A stretch of DNA of 64,000 nt, taken from contig NZ_JASSUA010000002.1 of the NCBI RefSeq assembly GCF_030227115.1, positions 496,001 through 560,000 on the forward strand. The letters are read 5' to 3'. Positions 25,539-34,807 of the stretch are shown here, one piece after another (positions within the stretch are counted from its first letter, which is position 1; every line of letters begins with the position of its first letter). Origin of the DNA: Marinobacter sp. SS13-12 (lineage in GTDB: Bacteria > Pseudomonadota > Gammaproteobacteria > Pseudomonadales > Oleiphilaceae). Below the pieces are notes generated by a model. It worked only from the letters and a program-made list of their open reading frames with translations, searched no databases and was not told the origin of the DNA. A program made the position numbers and the translations under genes.

Positions 25539-26123
25539 TCAGTCGTCGCTCAGGATAGACACGTTATCTGCCTGAAGGCCCTTGTCCGCTTCCACCACGC
25601 TGAACCGGACCAGCTGGCCCTGGCGCAGAACCCGGCGGCCGCGGCCACGAATCGCACGGAAGTGCACGAAAACCTCATCGCCGCTGTCGCGAACGATAAA
25701 ACCAAAGCCTTTCTTGACGTTGAACCACTTCACAGTACCCTCTTCGTCGCCTTCGGGGGTCGTGTCGTCGAAATCATCATCCTCGTCGTCGTATTCAGGC
25801 TGGGCTTGCTTGCGCGGTGCGGCTTGACGCGGTGCTGCACTGGCGCCGGAGGCCTGCTGTTTTACGGCTGACGGCTTTTTGGCGGCCAGGGCCACTGTCA
25901 GGAATCCCGCCAGGCCGAAAAGAACAACAGCAATAATATAGGCTGCAATGCCCTGAGGGCTGCCCAATACAAATGTGGTACTGGTTGCATCCTCGCTAGT
26001 GCCTGTCTGTGACAGAATCTGGAAGAGTTCCGGGGTGAAAGTCACCAACAGAAAGCCGAGGATAAACGGTGACGGAATGGCGACCAGGAGAGCAAGAACG
26101 ATCGCTTTTGCTGGGTTTTGCAT
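25539..26123 (-). CDS. Membrane-anchored cold-shock domain protein
   Basis: The 194-residue protein has two hydrophobic segments (about 7-30 and 58-81), then a flexible linker that changes from Ala/Pro/Lys-rich to a very acidic stretch ([10 protein letters not shown], 111-120). A C-terminal cold-shock domain (128-194) carries RNP1 (KGFGFIV, 138-144) and RNP2 (VFVHF, 151-155). Free cold-shock proteins are about 70 residues, so this is a fusion that would hold a single-stranded nucleic acid-binding domain at the inner membrane, probably facing the cytoplasm. The basic loop [13 protein letters not shown] supports RNA binding. Start ATG 26121-26123 has GGAG 12 bases upstream; an ATG at 26141 is an alternative. 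Confidence 0.88.
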   Translation of the reverse strand: MQNPAKAIVLALLVAIPSPFILGFLLVTFTPELFQILSQTGTSEDATSTTFVLGSPQGIAAYIIAVVLFGLAGFLTVALAAKKPSAVKQQASGASAAPRQAAPRKQAQPEYDDEDDDFDDTTPEGDEEGTVKWFNVKKGFGFIVRDSGDEVFVHFRAIRGRGRRVLRQGQLVRFSVVEADKGLQADNVSILSDD

Positions 26124-26309
26124 GGACTGAAGTTTCTCCATTAATCAAACGCTAACGATAAAGAACCGGATATCGGGTAAAATCGGGTTTCCGGTCGGTG
26201 AAAACCGCCAGGATTTTGTGAGGCATCAAAAATGCCTTGGAAATCCCCCGGCGGGCAAAAGCGGCATGATACCAGATAACAGGGAGCGCTGACCAAGCGG
26301 CATGAGCAC

Positions 26310-26528
26310 ATGAGCGATAAAGATCTACAAGCCAGGCTGGACGAACTGGAAACGCGGCTGGCATTCCAGGACGACGTCATCCATACCCTGAGCGAGCAGG
26401 TAGCCCGTCAGGAACTGGACATCCGGGAACTCTGGGAAGCGAAGAAGCAACTGAATACACAGCTGAAAGAAGTGTCGTCCTCAAATATCAGAACGGAGGA
26501 GGACGAAACGCCCCCTCCCCATTACTGA
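26310..26528 (+). CDS. slyX: SlyX family protein
   Basis: The 72-residue protein is a short coiled coil (LQARLDELETRLAFQDDVI, then TLSEQVARQELDIRELWEAK) ending in a proline-rich TPPPHY tail, as in SlyX of Escherichia coli. The molecular function of the family is not established. It is transcribed divergently from the cold-shock gene (187 bases apart) and convergently with dapE. The start ATG at 26310 fits the normal length of the family. Confidence 0.9.
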   Translation: MSDKDLQARLDELETRLAFQDDVIHTLSEQVARQELDIRELWEAKKQLNTQLKEVSSSNIRTEEDETPPPHY

Positions 26529-26548
26529 TTTGCCCATTACTGATCTGA

Positions 26549-27685
26549 TCAGGCAAGCAGCTCTACAAGAACCTGCTCGTAGATCTCTGACAACGTATCC
26601 AGGTCCGCCGCCTTCACGCACTCATTCACCTTGTGGATGGTGGCGTTGATGGGGCCGAGCTCCAGAACCTGTGCACCCGTCGGTGCGATAAAGCGCCCGT
26701 CCGAGGTGCCGCCGGAGGTGGACAGCTCGGTTTCCCGGCCGGTGACGGTACGGATGGCATTTTGCGCCGCCGACACCAGTGCGCCCCGGTCCGTGAGGAA
26801 CGGGCGGCCACTCAGGTGCCATTGCAGGTCGTAGGTCAGTTGGTGGCGGTCCAGTACCGCAACCACCCGCTCTTCCAGGCTTTCAGCCGTGTTTTCCGTG
26901 CAATAGCGGAAATTGAAGTGCACCAGGCATTCACCGGGGATGATGTTGCTGCCGGTACCGGCCTCGATTTTGGTGATCTGGAAGGTGGTGGGCGGGAAGA
27001 AGTCATTGCCGTTATCCCAGAATTCGTTCGCCAGGGCATCCAGCGCCGGGGCAACGGTATGCACCGGGTTCTCCGCCAGATGCGGGTAGGCCACGTGGCC
27101 CTGGGTGCCGTGCACCGTCAGGTAGCCATGGAGCGAACCCCGGCGGCCGTTCTTGATAACATCCCCCACCTCACGGGTGCTGGATGGCTCACCAATCAGG
27201 CACCAGTCGATCTTCTCGTTCCTGGCCTCCAGGGTTTGCACCACTTTTACGGTGCCGTCCTGCGCGGGGCCTTCCTCGTCGCTGGTGACCAGCAGGGCGA
27301 TAGAGCCCCGATGGTCCGGATACTTGTCTACGAAACGCTCGCAGGCAGTCACAAACGCCGCCAGGCTGCCTTTCATGTCCGCAGCGCCCCGCCCATGGAG
27401 GTAACCATCGTCAATCACCGCATCGAACGGCGGATGCCGCCAGTTCTTCTCCGGGCCGGTGGGGACAACGTCCGTGTGGCCGGCAAACGCCAGCAGCGGG
27501 CCCTCCGAACCCTTGCGGGCCCAGAGGTTATCGGTCTCGCCGAAGCGCAGGGCCTCTCCCTTGAAGCCGAGAGCGGAAAGCCGCGACATCATCAGCTCCT
27601 GGCAGCCGGCGTCGTCCGGAGTAACGGACGGCCGACGGATCAGGTCAATGGCGAGGTCAAGAGTGGGGGAATTAGTTGTTTGCAT
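26549..27685 (-). CDS. dapE: Succinyl-diaminopimelate desuccinylase
   Basis: The 378-residue protein is an M20 metallohydrolase releasing succinate from N-succinyl-LL-diaminopimelate in lysine and peptidoglycan precursor synthesis. Di-zinc motifs are visible: [11 protein letters not shown] near residue 66, [14 protein letters not shown] near 97, and [12 protein letters not shown] with the catalytic Glu pair near 132. The closing [14 protein letters not shown] and [13 protein letters not shown] are typical. The start ATG at 27683-27685 lies inside the end of dapD (14-base overlap), so the two are translationally coupled. It is the last gene of the dapC-yffB-dapD-dapE run. Confidence 0.96.
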   Translation of the reverse strand: MQTTNSPTLDLAIDLIRRPSVTPDDAGCQELMMSRLSALGFKGEALRFGETDNLWARKGSEGPLLAFAGHTDVVPTGPEKNWRHPPFDAVIDDGYLHGRGAADMKGSLAAFVTACERFVDKYPDHRGSIALLVTSDEEGPAQDGTVKVVQTLEARNEKIDWCLIGEPSSTREVGDVIKNGRRGSLHGYLTVHGTQGHVAYPHLAENPVHTVAPALDALANEFWDNGNDFFPPTTFQITKIEAGTGSNIIPGECLVHFNFRYCTENTAESLEERVVAVLDRHQLTYDLQWHLSGRPFLTDRGALVSAAQNAIRTVTGRETELSTSGGTSDGRFIAPTGAQVLELGPINATIHKVNECVKAADLDTLSEIYEQVLVELLA

Positions 27686-28700
27686 GCAGCTCTTCGTTCA
27701 GCTCAATGGCGGTCTTGTTGGTTTTGCATTCAACCGCGCCGGTCTGGCTGTTACGGCGGAACAGCAGGTCCGGCTTGTTGGCCAGGTCCCGTGCCTTGAT
27801 CACCTCAACCAGGTCGTTGTTGTCATCCAGCAGCGCCACCTTCGTGCCGGCGGTGATGTACAGACCGGCTTCCACCTTGCAGCGGTCCCCCAGCGGGATT
27901 CCAATACCGGCGTTGGCGCCGATCAGGCAGTTTTCACCAACGGAAATGATGATGTTGCCGCCACCGGAAAGGGTGCCCATGGTGGAACAGCCGCCGCCCA
28001 GGTCGGAGCCCTTGCCGATCATTACGCCGGCAGAGATGCGGCCTTCAATCATGCTGGTGCCTTCAGTACCGGCATTGAAGTTGATAAAGCCTTCGTGCAT
28101 TACGGTGGTGCCTTCGCCCACATAGGCGCCGAGGCGAACGCGGGCGGTATCGGCGATGCGTACGCCCTTCGGCACCACGTAGTCGGTCATCTGCGGGAAC
28201 TTGTCCACGGACTTCACTTCCAGGGTGCGGCCTTCAATCCGCGCATTGAGCTGGCGGTCCGGCAGTTCGTTCAGGTCAATGGCGCCCTCGCTGGTCCATG
28301 CCAGGTTAGGCAGCAATCCGAAGATGCCGTCCAGCTTCAGTTCGTGAGGTCTGGCCTGGCGGCTGGAGATCAGGTGCAGCTTGAGATAGACCTCCGGAGT
28401 GCTGGAGGCGGTGTCGTCGGTCTCCAGCAGGGTAACCACAACCGGGCGGCGGCTCTCGGCGGCTTTGCCCGCCAGGGTTGCCTGCTCCATCTGGCCAAGC
28501 TGGCGCAGGGCGGCCGAGAGTGACTTAAGCTGCTCTGGTGTTACCGATACCGCCTGGTTGCCGCCGTGGTATTCAAGTACGTTCTGAACCACTTCGATGA
28601 GGCCGTTATCGGGGGTGATGACCGGCTGCTGGTAAAACACTTCCAGCCACTCGCCCTTTTTGTTCTGGGTGCCGATACCAATTCCGAATGCAAAACTCAT
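27672..28700 (-). CDS. dapD: 2,3,4,5-tetrahydropyridine-2,6-dicarboxylate N-succinyltransferase
   Basis: The 342-residue protein is the longer gammaproteobacterial/actinobacterial type of DapD, which succinylates tetrahydrodipicolinate using succinyl-CoA. The N-terminal part starts [18 protein letters not shown]. The C-terminal half holds a left-handed beta helix of hexapeptide repeats ([36 protein letters not shown]). [20 protein letters not shown] is the conserved loop of this group. The ATG at 28698-28700 has CAGGAG eight bases upstream; upstream in-frame starts are rejected. It lies 17 bases after yffB and overlaps dapE. Confidence 0.95.
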   Translation of the reverse strand: MSFAFGIGIGTQNKKGEWLEVFYQQPVITPDNGLIEVVQNVLEYHGGNQAVSVTPEQLKSLSAALRQLGQMEQATLAGKAAESRRPVVVTLLETDDTASSTPEVYLKLHLISSRQARPHELKLDGIFGLLPNLAWTSEGAIDLNELPDRQLNARIEGRTLEVKSVDKFPQMTDYVVPKGVRIADTARVRLGAYVGEGTTVMHEGFINFNAGTEGTSMIEGRISAGVMIGKGSDLGGGCSTMGTLSGGGNIIISVGENCLIGANAGIGIPLGDRCKVEAGLYITAGTKVALLDDNNDLVEVIKARDLANKPDLLFRRNSQTGAVECKTNKTAIELNEELHANN

Positions 28701-28717
28701 TGATGTGCTCCTGGTTC

Positions 28718-29062
28718 TCAGTGTTTGAATCGTTCGGCCCATTCACCGGCGTTAAAGCCGACGCTAACTGTGTTGCCGTGCTCAACCACGGGCCGTTTGA
28801 TGATGGACGGGTTGTCGAGCATCAGGCGATGGGCGGATTGGGCGCTAATATTATCACGAACCTCGTCCGGAAGTTTGCGCCAGGTGGTGCCGCGGCGGTT
28901 CAGCAGCACTTCCCAGCCGGCTGATTGCTCCCATTGGCTGAGCCGGTCGGCATCCAGGCCATCCTTCTTGAAGTCATGGAATTCGTAGTCGATACCAGCG
29001 TCATCCAGCCATTTGCGGGCTTTCTTGACGGTGTCGCAGTTCCTGATGCCGTAGAGCTTCAT
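28718..29062 (-). CDS. yffB: ArsC/Spx-family protein YffB
   Basis: The 114-residue thioredoxin-fold protein begins MKLYGIRNCDTVKKARKWL, with a single Cys at residue 9 in the place of the ArsC/Spx active site. It ends with the RPVVEHGN strand. YffB proteins are commonly located between dapC and dapD or beside dapE, and their physiological reaction is not known; some have weak glutathione-dependent reductase activity. There is no second Cys in a CxxC, so a Spx-like redox pair is absent. The start overlaps the stop of dapC by four bases (ATGA). Confidence 0.9.
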   Translation of the reverse strand: MKLYGIRNCDTVKKARKWLDDAGIDYEFHDFKKDGLDADRLSQWEQSAGWEVLLNRRGTTWRKLPDEVRDNISAQSAHRLMLDNPSIIKRPVVEHGNTVSVGFNAGEWAERFKH

Positions 29063-30261
29063 GCCTTGTTTGCCTTAACAAATGTCACAATGCGTTTTGC
29101 GGCTTCGACGCATTCCTCGATCGGGGCTACCAGGGCCATGCGTACCCGGTTCTCACCCGGATTGTGGCCATCCACCGTGCGGGACAGGTAGCGGCCCGGC
29201 AACACGTGGACGTTCTGCTGTGCGGACAGTTCCCGTGCGAAGGTTTCGTCGTCCATCGGGGTCTGCGGCCAGAGGTAGAAACCGGCATCGGGGAAGTCCA
29301 CGCCCATCACTTCCCGCAGGATGGGCACCACGGCTTCGAATTTGGCGCGGTAGGCGGCCCGGTTTTCCCGCACATGATCTTCATCGTTCCAGGCGGCAAT
29401 ACTCGCCAACTGGTTGTGTATGGGCATGGCGCAGCCGTGGTAGGTGCGATACTTGAGATAACCCTTCAAGATATCTGCATCGCCGGCCACGAAACCGGAG
29501 CGCAGGCCCGGTAGGTTGCTGCGTTTGGACAGGCTGTGGAACACGATGCAGCGTGCAAAGTCGTTGCGGCCGATGGCGGCGCAGGTCTGCAGCAGCCCTT
29601 CCGGTGGCCGGCTTTCATCGGGGTAAAGCTCGGAGTAGCACTCATCAGACGCGACAATAAAGTCATGCCTGTCTGCCAGCCCGATCACCCGTGCCAGGGT
29701 TTCCCGGGGAATCACCGAGCCACTGGGGTTGCCCGGCGAGCACAGGAACAGGACCTGACAATCTTTCCATACTGAATCCGGCACCTGCTCAAAATCCGGT
29801 ATGAATTTGTTGCTGGCATCGCAGGCCAGATAATGGGGCGTTGCTCCGGCAAGGAACGCGGCGCCTTCGTAGACCTGGTAGAACGGATTGGGGCTGACCA
29901 CGGTGGCGGGCCGGGTCGAATCCACTACCGACTGAACCAGCGAGAAAATGCCCTCCCGGGTGCCATTGACCGGAACGATGTGGTGCTCCGGCGTCAGTGT
30001 TTCCGGTGCCAGTTCAAAGCGCCGGGTGGCCCAGCGTGCGATGGCCTGGCGCAGTTCATCGGTGCCTTTGGTGGTGGGGTAATTGGCAAGCTTGTCCAGG
30101 TTATCCGCAATCACCTGTTTCACGAATTCCGGGGAGGGGTGCTTGGGCTCGCCGATCCCTAATGAAATCGGGCTCAGGTCTTGCGGAACACGGATGCCGG
30201 CCTTCAGTTTGCTCAGCTTCTCGAAGGGGTAGGGGTGTAGTCTGTCCAGGTCCGGGTTCAT
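29059..30261 (-). CDS. dapC: Succinyldiaminopimelate transaminase
   Basis: The 400-residue protein is a fold-type I PLP aminotransferase making N-succinyl-LL-diaminopimelate from the keto precursor and glutamate. Visible features are ISLGIGEPKHPSPEFV, NPFYQVYEGAAFLAG, SPGNPSGSVI, ASDECYSELY, and the PLP-lysine segment HSLSKRSNLPGLRSGFVAGD. Start ATG at 30259-30261 (MNPDLDRLHPYPFEKL) overlaps the glnD stop by ATGA. Gene order glnD-dapC-yffB-dapD-dapE is common in Pseudomonas-type gammaproteobacteria and supports the DapC rather than general aminotransferase assignment. Confidence 0.95.
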   Translation of the reverse strand: MNPDLDRLHPYPFEKLSKLKAGIRVPQDLSPISLGIGEPKHPSPEFVKQVIADNLDKLANYPTTKGTDELRQAIARWATRRFELAPETLTPEHHIVPVNGTREGIFSLVQSVVDSTRPATVVSPNPFYQVYEGAAFLAGATPHYLACDASNKFIPDFEQVPDSVWKDCQVLFLCSPGNPSGSVIPRETLARVIGLADRHDFIVASDECYSELYPDESRPPEGLLQTCAAIGRNDFARCIVFHSLSKRSNLPGLRSGFVAGDADILKGYLKYRTYHGCAMPIHNQLASIAAWNDEDHVRENRAAYRAKFEAVVPILREVMGVDFPDAGFYLWPQTPMDDETFARELSAQQNVHVLPGRYLSRTVDGHNPGENRVRMALVAPIEECVEAAKRIVTFVKANKA

Positions 30262-32903
30262 TGGGTGTCGTCCAGCATTTGGCAAAGATCCTGCTGCAGA
30301 GCCTGGCAGGCAGCAGGATCACTGATCTGCTCGCCATGCTCGTCGGTTACAAAAAATACGTCTTCTACCCGTTCGCCGAGGGTGGCTATCTTGGCGTTGG
30401 TCAGCCGCACGCGATGCTCCAGCAGCACCTGCCCGACCCGTGCCAGCAAGCCCGGGCGGTCCGGGGTGACCACTTCCACCACCGTGCGCTGGTTGACGGT
30501 GTCGCTGGAGAAGGTCACCTCGGTAGGGAAGGCAAAGTGTTTGAGTTGCCTGGGGGTGCGCCGGTGGATGATATCCGGGTAATCCTCAGGGTCGTCCAGT
30601 TCCTCGATCAGGCGCCTGCGCACACGGTCCTTCCGGGCCGGGTCGATGCCCAGCGGCTTGCCTTTCTCGTCCAGCACAATGTAGGAGCTGATGGAGAAGG
30701 GGCCTTCGCTGGAACTGATGCGGGCATCCACGATGTTCAGGTTCAGCTGCTCCAGCACCGCAGTGGTGGCGGCAAACAGGTCGATGCGATCGCTCATGTA
30801 GATGATGATCTGGGAATAGCCGTCGGTGGGTCCGCCACGGGTATCGCGGATCAGCACCAGCGGGTCCGGGTCGTCGCCGTGGCGGATAATAGCGGCGGTC
30901 TGCCAGGCGATATCCACCGTGGAATCCTGCAGGAAGTAGTCTTCGTCCAGGGTGTCCCAGATGTTGTCGATCTGCTCGTCGGTCATATTCTGGGCGTGGA
31001 GAATCTCCCGTGCCTCCGATTGGGTGGCCCGCACCCATTCCTGACGGTCCACCGGCGTTTCCGAGCCGCGCCGCAGTGCCCGTTTGGTCTCGATATAGAG
31101 TTGACGCAGCAGCGACGCCCGCCAGGTATTCCAGAGTTTCGGGTTGGTGGCACTGATGTCGCACACCGTCAACACATAGAGGTAGTCCAGGTGAATCTGG
31201 CTGGGCACAGACTGTGCAAAGCCGTGAATGATGTCAGGGTCGGAGATGTCCTTGCGCTGGGCTGTCATGGACATCAGCAGGTGGTTTTCCACCAGCCAGG
31301 ACGCCAGTTGGGTGTCCCGCTCACTGAGATGATGGCGTTGGCAGAAGTCCTCCACGTCGATGGCGCCCAATTCTGAATGGTCGCCGCCCCGGCCCTTGGC
31401 CACGTCGTGGTAGAGGCCGGCGATATACAGTGTTTCCAGCTTCGGCAACCGGTGAATAAGCCGGGACGCCAGGGGGTAATCATTGCGTGCTTCGGCACTG
31501 TCCAGCCGCACCATGTTGCGAATCACCCGCATGGTGTGGGCGTCGACTGTGTAGATGTGGAACAGGTCGTGCTGCATCTGGCCGATAATCTGGCCAAATT
31601 CCGGCAGGTAGCGGCCCAGCACATTGTATTTCTTCATCGCAGACAGGGTCTGGTCGAGGGCGTGCGGGGTTCGCAGCAGTTCCATGAACAGGGAAGTGAC
31701 CGCCAGGTCCGAGCGGAAGGCGTCGTCAATCAGGTGGCGGTGTGCCCGCAGGGAACGGATCGTGGTTGCCCGAATGCCCTTGATCTCCGGATGCTGGGCC
31801 ATCAGCACGAAGATTTCCATAATGGCGTAGGGGGCGTAGGCGAAAACCTGGTTGTTGACCGCCTCAATATAGTAATTGCGAATCTGGAAGCGTTTGTTCA
31901 GGGGCAGTATGTCGTCATCGCTGCCGGAACCCAGAATGGCCTCGTCGTAGTACTGCAGGATCACATCCGCCAGTTCGGCCAGCGCCAGTACCGTGCGGTA
32001 ATAGGACTGCATCATCAGCTCGACGCCAAGCCGTTTGCCTTCATCCCGGTAACCCAGCATCTCGGCAAGGGCGCGTTGATGATCAAACAGCAGGCGGTTT
32101 TCATTGCGGTCGGCGATCAGTTGCAGGCCATAACGCAGACGCCACAGGAAGGTTTCACCCTGAAGCAGAATCTGGTGTTCTTCCTCGGTCAGTATGCTGA
32201 AGCGGGTCAGATCGGCGATGTTCTGCAGGCCGAAGTGCCGCTTGGTAATCCAGCCGATGGTCTGTATGTCCCGCAGGGCCCCGGGAGAGCCTTTCACATT
32301 TGGCTCCAGGTTGTACTCCGTGTCTCCGTACTTCGCGTGCCGGCGTTTCTGCTCTTCCCGTTTGGCGATGAAATAGTCGCGGTCGGAGCTTATGGCGTCG
32401 GAATACACCTGTTGGCTGAGCTCGTTACGCAGTTCATCCGGCCCGGCAATGGTGCGGGTTTCCAGCAGGTTGGTCAGGATGGTGACATCTTCCCGGGCGG
32501 CGCTCAGGCTCTCTTCGATGCTGCGAACGCTATGGCCAATGTCCAGCTTCAGATCCCACAGCAGGGTCACGAAGGCGCCCAGGTCTTCCTGCCAGCCTTC
32601 TTCTATACCGTTGCGGGTCAGAATCAGCAGATCGATATCGGAATGGGGGTGGAGCTCGCCCCGGCCATAGCCGCCGACGGCGATCAGGGAAATGTCCGGG
32701 GAGGAGGCAAAGGCATAACGGTTCCAGATCAAAGCCAGCACGGTGTCCAGGGTGCCGGACCTGGAATGCACCAGGGCACGAACATCGGCTCCCTGCCGGA
32801 ACGCTTCCGCATCTGCGTTGTAGCGTTCCTTCAGCAGCTCCCGGGCTGCCCGCACGGGCGAGGCATCATTGCTGATCCTGGCTTCAAGTTCGCTGAAGTC
32901 CAC
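30258..32903 (-). CDS. glnD: [Protein-PII] uridylyltransferase / uridylyl-removing enzyme
   Basis: The 881-residue protein is a full-length GlnD, the glutamine sensor that adds UMP to PII proteins under nitrogen limitation and removes it in nitrogen excess. Domains in order are: nucleotidyltransferase with GGYGRGELHPHSDIDLLIL (about 77-95), a linker domain, an HD hydrolase domain with GLYHDVAKGRGGDHSELG (about 503-520), and two ACT domains at the C-terminus (DRIDLFAATTAVLEQLN and VVTPDRPGLLARVGQVLLEH). Start is GTG 32901-32903, directly abutting the map stop codon, a sign of coupled translation. Confidence 0.97.
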   Translation of the reverse strand: MDFSELEARISNDASPVRAARELLKERYNADAEAFRQGADVRALVHSRSGTLDTVLALIWNRYAFASSPDISLIAVGGYGRGELHPHSDIDLLILTRNGIEEGWQEDLGAFVTLLWDLKLDIGHSVRSIEESLSAAREDVTILTNLLETRTIAGPDELRNELSQQVYSDAISSDRDYFIAKREEQKRRHAKYGDTEYNLEPNVKGSPGALRDIQTIGWITKRHFGLQNIADLTRFSILTEEEHQILLQGETFLWRLRYGLQLIADRNENRLLFDHQRALAEMLGYRDEGKRLGVELMMQSYYRTVLALAELADVILQYYDEAILGSGSDDDILPLNKRFQIRNYYIEAVNNQVFAYAPYAIMEIFVLMAQHPEIKGIRATTIRSLRAHRHLIDDAFRSDLAVTSLFMELLRTPHALDQTLSAMKKYNVLGRYLPEFGQIIGQMQHDLFHIYTVDAHTMRVIRNMVRLDSAEARNDYPLASRLIHRLPKLETLYIAGLYHDVAKGRGGDHSELGAIDVEDFCQRHHLSERDTQLASWLVENHLLMSMTAQRKDISDPDIIHGFAQSVPSQIHLDYLYVLTVCDISATNPKLWNTWRASLLRQLYIETKRALRRGSETPVDRQEWVRATQSEAREILHAQNMTDEQIDNIWDTLDEDYFLQDSTVDIAWQTAAIIRHGDDPDPLVLIRDTRGGPTDGYSQIIIYMSDRIDLFAATTAVLEQLNLNIVDARISSSEGPFSISSYIVLDEKGKPLGIDPARKDRVRRRLIEELDDPEDYPDIIHRRTPRQLKHFAFPTEVTFSSDTVNQRTVVEVVTPDRPGLLARVGQVLLEHRVRLTNAKIATLGERVEDVFFVTDEHGEQISDPAACQALQQDLCQMLDDTQ

Positions 32904-33674
32904 CTAGAACGACTCTTCCGTACGTTTGGTCAGTACCTCGTGGCCGTCTGCGGTGACCAGTATGGTGTGCTCCCATTGCGCCGAGAGTTTGTGATCCTTG
33001 GTGACCACCGTCCAGCCATCCGGTAACAGCTTGGTGTGGTACTTGCCCTGATTGATCATCGGTTCGATAGTAAAGGTCATGCCTTCCTGCAGCTCCATAC
33101 CGGTTCCCGGCTTACCGTAGTGCATTACCTGAGGGTCTTCATGGAAGACCTGGCCAATGCCGTGGCCGCAGTAGTCCCGCACCACGGAATACCGATGTTT
33201 TTCGGCATGCTGCTGGATAACGTGGCCGATGTCCCCGAGCCGGGTGCCCGGTTTCACCAGTTCAATACCTTTATATAGGCATTCCTGGGTAATCTGGATC
33301 AGGCGCTCGGTGCCCGGCTTGGGCTTGCCGACAATAAACATCTTGCTGGTATCGCCGTGCCAGCCATCCTTGATGACGGTGACATCAATATTGAGGATGT
33401 CGCCTTCCTTTAACACCTTCTTTTCGGAAGGGATGCCGTGACAGACCACGTGGTTCACCGACGTGCACACTGATTTCGGGAAACCCTTGTAATTCAGCGG
33501 TGCAGGAATGGTTTTCTGCTCGTTTACCATATAGTCGTGGCAGATGTTGTCCAGTTCCTCGGTGGTGACGCCGGGCTTGACGTGTTCCCCGATCATTTCG
33601 AGAACTTCAGACGCCAGGCGGCCGGCGACACGCATCTTTTCGATTTCTTCCGGAGTCTTGATTGATACCTGCAT
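32904..33674 (-). CDS. map: Methionine aminopeptidase, type I
   Basis: The 256-residue protein removes the N-terminal methionine from new proteins. Metal-binding residues of the pita-bread fold are visible: Asp in LNIDVTVIKDGWHGDTSKMF (two Asp ligands), His in YCGHGIGQVFHEDP, Glu in FTIEPMIN, and Glu in AQWEHTILVT. HGIPSEKKVLKEGD is typical of type Ia enzymes. It is the first gene of the minus-strand run and is divergent from rpsB with 285 bases between, as in many gammaproteobacteria. Confidence 0.97.
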   Translation of the reverse strand: MQVSIKTPEEIEKMRVAGRLASEVLEMIGEHVKPGVTTEELDNICHDYMVNEQKTIPAPLNYKGFPKSVCTSVNHVVCHGIPSEKKVLKEGDILNIDVTVIKDGWHGDTSKMFIVGKPKPGTERLIQITQECLYKGIELVKPGTRLGDIGHVIQQHAEKHRYSVVRDYCGHGIGQVFHEDPQVMHYGKPGTGMELQEGMTFTIEPMINQGKYHTKLLPDGWTVVTKDHKLSAQWEHTILVTADGHEVLTKRTEESF

Positions 33675-33796
33675 TGGGTTTCCCGTTGATTTGGATCAAA
33701 CAGGCATTTTAAGGGGGAGTGTGGCCCGGTACAAGGAAGAGCCGGTCGCCGACCCATTACCCGAGCCACAAATTAATGGAATCAGGCGGCCGATTT

Positions 33797-33806
33797 ATGG
33801 TATAAA
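33797..33806 (+). promoter_or_regulatory. Extended -10 promoter for the rpsB operon
   Basis: TGG followed by TATAAA (33801-33806) forms an extended -10 element with a GC-rich discriminator (CGCGCCCGC) behind it, as expected for a stringently controlled ribosomal protein promoter. No good -35 box is present at the usual distance. It would give a leader of roughly 145 bases. Confidence 0.6.
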
Positions 33807-33813
33807 CGCGCCC

Positions 33814-33959
33814 GCTGGAAACAAATCCGGCAAATTCGCACACACGTCGGCACGTTGTCCCAGGGTGCCTGCTTCTGTTGCTCACATAAAAAGCAACGGG
33901 TTCAGGTTGGGTCAATCGGACGTGTGGAGGACTAACCCGAAGCTAAAAAGGTAAATATC
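33814..33959 (+). promoter_or_regulatory. rpsB 5' leader, possible S2 autoregulatory RNA
   Basis: The stretch between the predicted start of transcription and rpsB is long for a leader. It contains a hairpin of GTTGCT (33877-33882) with AGCAAC (33892-33897) around a nine-base A-rich loop. Gammaproteobacterial rpsB leaders are known to bind S2 and repress rpsB-tsf. The correspondence here is inferred from position and hairpin only. Confidence 0.4.
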
Positions 33960-34712
33960 ATGGCTCAGGTAAATATGCGTGACCTGCTGAAGGCAGGCGC
34001 TCACTTCGGTCACCAGACCCGTTACTGGAACCCGAAAATGTCGAAGTTCATCTTCGGCGCCCGTAACAAGATTCACATCATCAACCTTGAGCAGACTGTT
34101 CCTGCGATGAACGATGCGTTGAACTTCGTTCATAACCTCGCAAACAGCAAGAACAAGATCCTGTTCGTTGGCACCAAGCGTGCAGCGGCCAAGATCATCA
34201 AGGAAGAAGCACTGCGCTCCAACCAGCCTTACGTGAACCATCGCTGGCTCGGCGGCATGCTGACCAACTACAAGACCATCCGCCAGTCGATTCGTCGCTA
34301 CCGCGACCTGGAAGCGCAGAGCCAGGACGGTACCTTCGACAAGCTGACCAAGAAAGAAGCCCTTGATCGCACCCGCGAAATGGACCGCCTTGAGCGCTCT
34401 ATCGGTGGTATCAAGGATATGGGCGGCCTGCCGGACGCCATGTTCGTTATCGACGTGGACCACGAGCGTATCGCCATCAAGGAAGCCAACAAGCTGGGCA
34501 TTCCTGTTATTGGTGTTGTTGATACCAACAGCGACCCGGACGGCGTTGATTACGTGATCCCGGGCAACGACGATGCCATCCGCGCGATCCAGATTTACGT
34601 GCAGGCCGTTGCTGATACCTGCCTTGAAGCATCCCAGGCAGGTGCTGCCGGCGCTGACGAGTTTGTAGAAGTCAGCGAAGGCGCGGAAGGCGCTGCTCCC
34701 GCCGCGGAGTAA
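33960..34712 (+). CDS. rpsB: 30S ribosomal protein S2
   Basis: The 250-residue protein is a clear S2, binding late to the small subunit between head and body and aiding S1 attachment. Signature segments are [20 protein letters not shown] at the start, [30 protein letters not shown], and [20 protein letters not shown]. An acidic Ala/Glu-rich tail ends it. First gene of the rpsB-tsf-pyrH-frr-uppS-cdsA-dxr-rseP-bamA series. Confidence 0.98.
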   Translation: MAQVNMRDLLKAGAHFGHQTRYWNPKMSKFIFGARNKIHIINLEQTVPAMNDALNFVHNLANSKNKILFVGTKRAAAKIIKEEALRSNQPYVNHRWLGGMLTNYKTIRQSIRRYRDLEAQSQDGTFDKLTKKEALDRTREMDRLERSIGGIKDMGGLPDAMFVIDVDHERIAIKEANKLGIPVIGVVDTNSDPDGVDYVIPGNDDAIRAIQIYVQAVADTCLEASQAGAAGADEFVEVSEGAEGAAPAAE

Positions 34713-34737
34713 TACCTTCTTCGCAAATGGGTTGTAG

Positions 34738-34768
34738 GGTGTGCCCGTGGTTTACCGCCGGGCACACC
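34738..34768 (+). other. Intercistronic hairpin between rpsB and tsf
   Basis: GGTGTGCCCG (34738-34747) pairs perfectly with CGGGCACACC (34759-34768) around an 11-base loop. There is no U tract, so it looks like an mRNA-stability or attenuating stem rather than a full terminator. It would allow more rpsB than tsf message. Confidence 0.7.
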
Positions 34769-34807
34769 GGTACAGAATTTGGATTGGAACAGTTAAGAGG
34801 AATGAAC

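Noticed and set aside
26633..28523. Two long plus-strand frames opposite dapE and dapD
   Set aside because: Both are antisense to well-recognised genes and lack motifs; long shadows are expected in GC-rich sequence.
29997..33026. Plus-strand frames of 459 and 549 codons opposite dapC, glnD and map
   Set aside because: Antisense shadows; translations are His/Gln/Val-rich without domains, while the minus strand encodes full-length known proteins.
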